A stretch of DNA of 64,000 bases from Bacillus haynesii (lineage in GTDB: Bacteria; Bacillota; Bacilli; Bacillales; Bacillaceae), in assembly GCF_001969855.1 (NCBI RefSeq), contig NZ_MRBL01000011.1:52094-116093 (forward strand), in the 5' to 3' direction. Below are positions 58,901 to 64,000 of this stretch, one piece after another. The notes under the pieces were generated by a model that was given only the letters and a program-made list of their open reading frames with translations, had not been told where the DNA came from and ran no database searches. The position numbers and the translations under genes were made by a program. The first letter of the stretch is position 1. Each line of letters starts with the position of its first letter.

Positions 58901-59659
58901 TTAGGTAGGTTTAACCGCTTCAAAAATGATAAAAGGCGGATATTCCTTTTCACTTTTCCAATTATTAAATTTAAATTTTTGTTCGATAGCCTTTAACTGC
59001 TCTCCGTCAATTTCCTTTAACGTTGGTTCTAGTAAAGTTACACTTTCAAAACCTGCACTAGATAAAAGCTTATAGTACATTGACTTCGGCCAATGAAAGT
59101 CATTTAAAATTAAATCCGCTTGTTCAGGAACATGAAGCCACTCATTTCTTTCTTCTCCATAAGAATATTCTTTCCCCGGTATTCCGTTGCGAAAGGTTGA
59201 AAATTCTATTCCAGTTGAATCAGGGTTGGTATCGAGTATAACAAAAGAAGCACCCGGTTTTAACACACGAAAAATTTCATCCATAATTCTTTTGATACGT
59301 TGATCACTCTCTGTATTAATAAAGACGTAACAGGCCATTGCAGCATCAACTGAATGATCTGGTAAGAAGGAAAGATTATCATGTTCAATTAAATGATAGT
59401 CAACATGTGGATGCTTTCTTTTTGTCTTTGCTATATCTAACATTTTACTTGATTCATCTACTGCGATTACATTGCAATCTATTCTGTCAGCTAACCTATA
59501 TGCTACCTTTCCGGGACCACAGCCAAAATCGAGCACCTTTTTAATATCCGCTTTATCAAATTTACGAAAAACATACTCAAAACCTAATGTTTGTTCTAAA
59601 ACGTCGTTATAAGCATCGAATTTACCAGCAACACTGTCTTCTTTCCAAGAAGTTTTCAT
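58901..59659 (-). CDS. Class I SAM-dependent methyltransferase, candidate pyrimidine O-methylase (bcm-type)
   Basis: 252 residues. Motif I VLDFGCGPGKVAYRLA at 42-57, acidic residue in VIAVDESSKMLDIA, AAMACYVFINTESD as motif II. No membrane segment. A methyltransferase is the expected third activity for bacimethrin, turning the 2-keto group of hydroxymethylcytosine into 2-methoxy. Function inferred from the neighbours, not from the fold. Its ATG shares one base with the stop of the synthase gene; AAAGGAGGG upstream. Confidence 0.82.
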   Translation of the reverse strand: MKTSWKEDSVAGKFDAYNDVLEQTLGFEYVFRKFDKADIKKVLDFGCGPGKVAYRLADRIDCNVIAVDESSKMLDIAKTKRKHPHVDYHLIEHDNLSFLPDHSVDAAMACYVFINTESDQRIKRIMDEIFRVLKPGASFVILDTNPDSTGIEFSTFRNGIPGKEYSYGEERNEWLHVPEQADLILNDFHWPKSMYYKLLSSAGFESVTLLEPTLKEIDGEQLKAIEQKFKFNNWKSEKEYPPFIIFEAVKPT

Positions 59660-60666
59660 TAAATTCCCTCCTTTTGTTTAGTTGAGAAGTAATTAAACCA
59701 CTTATTTCTAACAAAAAATTGATAAATAGGAAGTAACCCTTGAAATAGAGAATGATCCATATCTCGTTTATAAGCAATATGCTGATATATACTGAAAAGT
59801 AAAAGAATCTGTTTCCAATATTCAGGTAAGTCTAGAGTTTCAATATCCTGCTTTGACATTGAAATTTGATCTTTTCTAAGCAAAACCTCATATTCTAAAA
59901 CTGTTTCGATGAAGGCCCAATTATTCCCGGCAGGCATTTTAGGAAATTCAAAAGCCGCGATATCATTATGGGTTTTAGCTTCCTCAAGTACTGTTTTTGC
60001 CCATTCGTTGTCCGATTCGTAAATATGAATAGAACCAACATTATGGAAATATTCCCCGACTTCTAAACGAAGTTCTCTCGCCATTAATTCTTGCATAAAT
60101 GTAAAAGAGAACAGATCACTAATCATTCCTCGAAATGCATCATTTGCACGCATTACGGAAGACATGTATAACTTGTTTTCTCTTATGAAAAATTGCAAAC
60201 CGATTGTGCAAGAAACATCAATATTTCCAGAAACGAAGAGTTCCGAGGCATCGAATATTTGAATAAAAGCCCTTTTTGAATCAACGTCTTCTTGTGTCAA
60301 AAGATTTTTTATTCTATTCCATTGATTTAGTTTTGCGTTTCCAAATTCAAATATTTTAGGCCCATACGCAGTACCTGTTAATGTTTTTTTATTCATTGAA
60401 TATAAAGGCATTTTTTTATTGTAATAACTAATAAAATCTAAGTTGTTATTCCCCGATAAATACCATAAAACTTCAGCAAAATTAAACACGATATTTGTTT
60501 TTCTAGAGGGTAAGTAAGTGACACGTTCTATTGGATTTTCAAGGGTCAGATGATAGTTCAATTGTTCTTTGCTTTTTTGTCCACGCGGTGAATTCAAAAA
60601 TTCAGGGTTGTAATAGATGTCATACAGGGTTTCCATATATGCTTCATGAAAAGTTTTCTTTCTCAT
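59659..60666 (-). CDS. Thymidylate-synthase-fold CMP hydroxymethylase (bcm/MilA-type)
   Basis: 335 residues. Clear TS fold: catalytic Cys153 in DVSCTIGLQFFIRENKLY, Arg173/Asp176 in MRANDAFRG, and IHIYESD for the sugar site. Where thymidylate synthase has Asn (PFNIASY) this protein has Asp184 (ISDLFSF). That Asn-to-Asp change marks dCMP/CMP hydroxymethylases such as T4 gp42 and MilA, which read cytosine instead of uracil. It would add a hydroxymethyl group from methylene-THF to CMP, the first step to bacimethrin. AAAGGTGG precedes the ATG; 14 bases after the glycosidase gene. Not a housekeeping ThyA. Confidence 0.85.
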   Translation of the reverse strand: MRKKTFHEAYMETLYDIYYNPEFLNSPRGQKSKEQLNYHLTLENPIERVTYLPSRKTNIVFNFAEVLWYLSGNNNLDFISYYNKKMPLYSMNKKTLTGTAYGPKIFEFGNAKLNQWNRIKNLLTQEDVDSKRAFIQIFDASELFVSGNIDVSCTIGLQFFIRENKLYMSSVMRANDAFRGMISDLFSFTFMQELMARELRLEVGEYFHNVGSIHIYESDNEWAKTVLEEAKTHNDIAAFEFPKMPAGNNWAFIETVLEYEVLLRKDQISMSKQDIETLDLPEYWKQILLLFSIYQHIAYKRDMDHSLFQGLLPIYQFFVRNKWFNYFSTKQKEGI

Positions 60667-60680
60667 TTAGATTCCACCTT

Positions 60681-61127
60681 TTATTTCATAAGGATACTTT
60701 TAATCTTCTCTAATAAATCATCAGTATCTTTAAAATTTATGTATTCAACATCAGCTACTACATTTAACCCTTGAACTAAGAATGCGTAATCCCTATCATT
60801 TTCTAGTAATAACACTATCTTTTTTTTAAAGGCTGAAGCCCATCCAATTTCTATATGCGTTCCAGGAGAAGCTGGTGAGCCAGGAAAGGCTACAAAAAGG
60901 TCGCAAGTGCTTATTTCATCAAAATCAATTTTAGTGCATTGTTGGGGTGTCATGAAATCTTTCCCCCATCCTTCTCGCTTATGGGCATTATGAACTAACC
61001 ATCCTTCATTTTCAAAAAAAGAAATTAATGACTCTAACTTTCCCCTTTCATGTAAACTCATCAATCCGGTATTCTCATCTACTAAACTTTTAAAAGGCCC
61101 TGCTAAAAAAACTTTTTTAGTTGTCAC
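60681..61127 (-). CDS. CMP/hydroxymethyl-CMP N-glycosidase (MilB/BcmB-type, NDT fold)
   Basis: 148 residues of the nucleoside 2-deoxyribosyltransferase superfamily. VFLAGPFKS at the N-terminus, HKREGWGKDFM at about 49-59 and the catalytic Glu93 in SPGTHIEIGWASA. The pattern matches MilB, which hydrolyses (hydroxymethyl-)CMP to the free base and ribose phosphate. GTG start with AAGGATGAT upstream. First gene of the riboswitch-controlled operon. An alternative is a general nucleotide hydrolase, but the adjacent MilA-type enzyme makes the specific role likely. Confidence 0.85.
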   Translation of the reverse strand: MTTKKVFLAGPFKSLVDENTGLMSLHERGKLESLISFFENEGWLVHNAHKREGWGKDFMTPQQCTKIDFDEISTCDLFVAFPGSPASPGTHIEIGWASAFKKKIVLLLENDRDYAFLVQGLNVVADVEYINFKDTDDLLEKIKSILMK

Positions 61128-61148
61128 TTTAATATCATCCTTTCAAAT

Positions 61149-61182
61149 AAATAAAGCCACTTTCATATGGAAAGTGGCTTAA
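61149..61182 (-). terminator. Expression-platform terminator of the TPP riboswitch
   Basis: AAGCCACTTTC/GAAAGTGGCTT arms of 11 bases with a five-base loop and TTATTTATTT on the minus strand, between the aptamer and the first gene. Confidence 0.75.
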
Positions 61183-61214
61183 ATATAGATAAGATAAAAA
61201 AATCTCTCTAATTT

Positions 61215-61305
61215 TTTCACTTCCCTACGTTGGTGTTAACCAAATCAGGTTCAAAGGGTCAGGACTTATGTCTCTTCTCAGCTTCTAAAAGCTCCCCCAG
61301 TGGAT
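61215..61305 (-). promoter_or_regulatory. TPP riboswitch (THI box)
   Basis: Minus strand carries the THI-box elements in order: CTGGGGGAGC, GCTGAGA (61282-61276), GAACCTGAT (61252-61244), GGTTAACACCAACG and CGTAGGGAA (61229-61221). Binding of thiamine pyrophosphate should favour the terminator at 61149-61182 and shut the operon. Confidence 0.95.
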
Positions 61306-61326
61306 AAAATATAAATATTTACTTTA

Positions 61327-61355
61327 ATCCTAAACTATTCCATACCACTTGTCAA
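61327..61355 (-). promoter_or_regulatory. Sigma-A promoter of the riboswitch operon
   Basis: TTGACA (61355-61350), 17-base spacer, TAGGAT (61332-61327) on the minus strand, about 22 bases before the aptamer. The stretch 61356-61641 is AT-rich with nothing recognisable. Confidence 0.75.
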
Positions 61356-61641
61356 ACAATGATAGGATTAACGTTGAACCCTACGTATCAACCGACAAAA
61401 GTTTTTTTGAAAGTTAATCATGAGTTGCATTTGATAGCATGTCATGGCTACGCCTAGAGAGATTCTCTAATGTAGTAGCAAAAAAATGCCGATATAGTTC
61501 GCTATTTTTTAATTAGTTTGAGTTTCCCATCAAGTAAAAGGATATTACCTAATAAAATTAACCGATAACAGTAAGCTCCCTAAAAAACAAGTTAATTCTT
61601 TATCTCTTTAACGCAACAAAAACGGATAACGTCTAGGAGTC

Positions 61642-61947
61642 AACGAAATTTCTTTAATGGATATCTTGAAATCTGAAAATGAGGATGTCATCGATACCAT
61701 CCAGCTCAACATGGAGCTTGAAAAAGTAAAAAAATACATCGACATCCTGGACGGCAGAGAAAAAGAAGGCATCGTCGGCCGGTTTGGCCCTGATTTAAAA
61801 AAAGAGAAAACGCAGCGCGAAATCGCGAAGGAGCTCGGGATTTCGTGGAGCTATGTATCACGGATTGAGAAGCGCGCGCTAATGAAGATGTTTCATGAGT
61901 TTTATCGGACGGAGAAGGAGAAGCGGAAAAAGGCGAAGGGGAAATGA
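61642..61947 (+). pseudogene. Detached second copy of the sigK 3' end
   Basis: 306 bases aligning without gaps to 54536-54841 of sigK, ending at the same stop codon. The encoded 101 residues (sigma-K residues 141-241) differ at six positions, including Val to Gly, Leu to Pro and Arg to Trp in the region 4 helix-turn-helix (GISWSYVSR). Many synonymous sites differ too, so this is not a fresh duplication. There is no ribosome-binding site at the first ATG (61657). It marks the right edge of the accessory island; compare spoIIIC, the 3' half of sigK beyond skin in B. subtilis. Confidence 0.9.
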
Positions 61948-61988
61948 TTAATAAACAGTTATGAGTAAACGCTTTGTGCATGGACATC

Positions 61989-62025
61989 AAATCGGCAAAG
62001 TGTCTGGCATTACTTTGCCGATTTT
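61989..62025 (+). terminator. Hairpin after the sigK 3' fragment
   Basis: AAATCGGCAAAGT/ACTTTGCCGATTT perfect 13-base arms followed by TTAAT. Confidence 0.7.
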
Positions 62026-62538
62026 AATAACGCATTCTTAGCCTAATTTCCATTTAGTAAAACCCTCTTTAATTTGAATCTCCAATATTATTTAATATTT
62101 TAATGATTTTAATTGCTTTCATAACAAACATCCCCACCTCATCTCGTTAAATTACTCCATCCACTCAATTTATCTTCCTAACAAAAATCTGTTTAATCTT
62201 AAGAACAAGTGGATATTTCCACGTCTCAACTCTTTAATTTTAGATTAGTGAGAATCACCAGCTATTGACTTGTATTTCTTCCCCCGTCTACTATTTTGAA
62301 CCAAATGAGAAATAAAAATGAATACAACATTAAAGTACGTTCATCATATGTAGCTTCTCCTTCTTGAGTAAGTCTATAAAATTTAAGATTTCCTTCGATT
62401 TCTTTTACATTTATTTTTACGCTTTCTATTTTTCTCTACTTTAGCTAGTTTACACCATCAACAGACAAATCCACCATATCAGGCGGGCGAATGAAGGCGC
62501 CCGTCCGATAACGGGTGATTCTTGTTACTCCTTCGAGT
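62026..62538. other. AT-rich region, mostly non-coding
   Basis: No intact gene. On the minus strand a 57-codon stop-to-stop stretch (about 62261-62434, with YRLTQEGEATYDERTLMLYS) looks like a protein remnant without a usable start. A short hairpin (GGGCG/CGCCC) lies near 62484-62499. Confidence 0.4.
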
Positions 62539-62711
62539 TTATACCACAACAAATAAAACTCTAGTTCCGTCTGGAAAATCATCTAACTGATGAGAAAACC
62601 AGGATCCCGACCCGCGGTTATCTGATGGCTCTATGTATTCAATATCGGCACCGACTCCGCACCTGAGTTTCATAAAATTTGGAATGAAAATGAGATAAGC
62701 TCTCATTACAC
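62539..62711 (-). pseudogene. C-terminal remnant of a broken gene of unknown function
   Basis: Reads [19 protein letters not shown] then [20 protein letters not shown] and a stop at 62539. No start signal. It may be the end of the gene whose beginning is at 63540-63831 (see findings). Family not recognised. Confidence 0.5.
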
Positions 62712-63124
62712 CCAGAAGGTAAGGGTGCCTACTTAGCAATGAAAAAAGCATTGAGAAGTGCAAATATATCAACAGGTGAAATTGATGTTATTAGTGCTCA
62801 TGCAACAAGTACACAAATAGGTGATCGTTCAGAAGTTCTAGCTATTAAGAAATTGTTTGGTGAAAATTCCCACAAAATTCTAACAAATGCAAACAAATAA
62901 ATGACTGGTCACATGCTCGGTGCTGCTGGCGGAGTAGAAGCAATTGCTTCAGTGGAAAGTTTGAGACAAGAAATTATTCCTCGAACTATTAATGTAGAAA
63001 ATCAAATCCAGATTGCGACTTAGATATTGTCTCAAAAACGCGAAATCTTCCAATGAAATATGGGCTATCAAATTCTTTTGGTTTTGGCGGACATAATTCA
63101 GCAATCGTGTTAAAGAATTATGAT
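62712..63124 (+). pseudogene. 3' remnant of a beta-ketoacyl-ACP synthase (FabF/KS-like)
   Basis: Translates as [20 protein letters not shown]..., with ISAHATSTQIGDRSEV (active-site His), then a stop where the family has Ser before MTGHMLGAAGGVEAIAS (second active-site His), then a frameshift near 63005 before YGLSNSFGFGGHNSA, and the normal end LKNYD. Only the C-terminal third of a ketosynthase is present and it carries at least two lesions. Confidence 0.85.
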
Positions 63125-63309
63125 TGAAGATCCACCTTTATAATTCAGAGGTGAAATAAATGCATCTACCAAGGGTTTATCACCCTTGGTTTCAAATTTA
63201 GACTTGAAATCTATCCGGCTCTGAGAGCGTACAAATAAAAGGCTCTATTAAGAGAGGACAATTTTGAGTGATACAGAAAGTATATTAAACGACTAATACT
63301 GCTAACGAT

Positions 63310-63678
63310 TTGAAATCTAATGAATGGATGGTGAATATATTGAACCACCACTTAGACGGTTTAAAGAAAATGATGACTGGTGAAATACCTGACTCTCCAG
63401 TTGCGCAAATTCTTGGATTTAAAGTGATTGAAGTTGAAGAAGATAGAGTGGTTATTGAGTTGGAAGCTTCTAAAAGACTTCATAATCCGATGGGTACGTT
63501 ACACGGCGGAATATTGTGTGACATCGCTGACGCTGCTATAGGTTTGCTTTTGCCAGCAATCAAAAGGAACATTGGCAGAACCAAAGTCATGTGTATTCAG
63601 AGCTTTTCTTGCGGCGGGGGTCAAATCCTCCCATCCAATCAGCGGTTGCATACCGCCTTTTATGCTATCAACATATAA
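63310..63678 (+). pseudogene. Truncated PaaI-type hotdog thioesterase
   Basis: About 75 residues of a PaaI/YiiD-like thioesterase: AQILGFKVIEVEEDRVVIE and LHNPMGTLHGGILCDIADAA, the hotdog core. Similarity stops near 63540, where the sequence passes into a minus-strand gene fragment; the remaining 45 codons to 63678 are unrelated. The 3' half of the gene is missing. Confidence 0.7.
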
Positions 63679-63831
63679 ACTATGATTGATTGGCGCTTGA
63701 GGAGCATCGTATATAATTTTAAGATGATCTCCTTCCATATTTACACTAATTGGAGCTGCATTTTCAAACTTTCCATGACCGTTGAACGAGAGTACACTTG
63801 TCCAGTATTCTTGCTACTTTTGAGAATTCAT
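63540..63831 (-). pseudogene. N-terminal remnant of a broken gene of unknown function
   Basis: From ATG 63831 the frame reads MNSQK, a TAG stop, then QEYWTSVLSFNGHGKFENAA, MEGDHLKIIYDAPQAP and GWEDLTPAARKALNTHDFGS, ending at the junction near 63540. A nonsense codon at position 6 and the lost 3' part make it a pseudogene. Not recognised. Confidence 0.55.
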
Positions 63832-63916
63832 TTCTCTTTAAGTTTTTTGTTTTAAGGTGTTTTGGCGTGTTTTTATGAAGATTAAAAAATGGACAAGAAA
63901 TTTTATGAAATAAAAA

Positions 63917-63952
63917 AGCTTGTAGGAAAAAATATATTTTATCTCTACAAGC
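63917..63952. terminator. Hairpin, right edge
   Basis: GCTTGTAG/CTACAAGC arms around an AT-rich loop, with a preceding A run. Confidence 0.4.
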
Positions 63953-64000
63953 AAAAAACAACACGGCATAAACGATACTTGTGCCGTGTTGTTTTTTGCT
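63950..64000. terminator. Strong inverted repeat at the window end
   Basis: Perfect 19-base arms (63950-63968 and 63982-64000) including AACACGGCA/TGCCGTGTT with A and T runs on the two sides. It reads as a bidirectional terminator. Confidence 0.7.

Noticed and set aside
59659..60666. Housekeeping thymidylate synthase ThyA
   Set aside because: Asn-to-Asp change at the base-reading site, divergent length and sequence, and riboswitch context point to cytidylate hydroxymethylation.
61657..61947. A functional spoIIIC gene as part of a skin-type split sigK
   Set aside because: sigK at 54116-54841 is already complete, and the fragment has helix-breaking changes in the DNA-binding region and no translation signal.
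63499..63738. Intact 79-residue minus-strand gene
   Set aside because: Reading continues upstream of its ATG with protein-like sequence, and its last 15 codons lie across the junction into the thioesterase remnant, so it is part of a broken gene.

Overview
The window is a chromosomal segment of a Bacillus of the subtilis group, most likely the licheniformis/paralicheniformis branch. The gene order from dnaG through glyQS, era, rpsU, dnaK, lepA, gpr, holA, comE, nadD and yqeH to sda, fdhF (yrhE) and sigK follows the B. subtilis map closely. The proteins are near to, but clearly distinct from, their B. subtilis counterparts, and sigK is one uninterrupted gene with no skin element. Gene names are assigned from remembered family sequences and gene order; no database search was run. 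Most genes lie on the minus strand, so operons read from high to low coordinates.

Layout. 1-6.8 kb: 3' part of the sigA operon (dnaG, yqxD), the ccpN-ppsR pair, and glyQS behind a glycyl T-box. 6.8-17.7 kb: recO, yqzL, era, cdd, dgkA, ybeY, pgpH, phoH, sporulation genes yqfD/yqfC, and the sigma-W envelope-stress operon yqeZ-floA-yqfB. 17.8-34.4 kb: yqeY, rpsU, yqeW, deoC, then the heat-shock operon hrcA-grpE-dnaK-dnaJ-prmA-rsmE-mtaB under CIRCE, then hemW, lepA, and sporulation genes yqxA, spoIIP and gpr. 34.5-46.9 kb: rpsT, a small alpha-CTD-like gene, holA, yqzM, the competence genes comEC/EB/EA/ER, and the yqeM-rsfS-yqeK-nadD-yqeI-aroE-yqeH-yqeG operon. 47-54 kb: sda with a DnaA-box cluster, a YjcZ-like peptide, a GDSL lipoprotein, a GNAT enzyme, a DUF2294 protein, the Cys-type formate dehydrogenase fdhF (yrhE) with yrhD, and the pro-sigma-K gene.

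54.8-62 kb is an AT-rich accessory island. It is bounded on the left by intact sigK and on the right by a second, diverged copy of the last 306 bp of sigK. It carries a MarR-GNAT cassette next to a 123-bp direct repeat and a five-gene operon behind a TPP riboswitch. That operon encodes a MilB/BcmB-type CMP N-glycosidase, a thymidylate-synthase-fold enzyme with the Asp signature of (d)CMP hydroxymethylases, a SAM methyltransferase, a ThiD-type kinase and a HAD-Nudix fusion. Together these fit biosynthesis of bacimethrin, a thiamine antivitamin, by the route CMP -> hydroxymethyl-CMP -> hydroxymethylcytosine -> 2-methoxy pyrimidine. This is the most interesting content of the window.

62-64 kb is decayed DNA: a broken minus-strand gene of unknown function that appears to be split by a fragment holding a dead ketosynthase 3' end and a truncated PaaI-type thioesterase.
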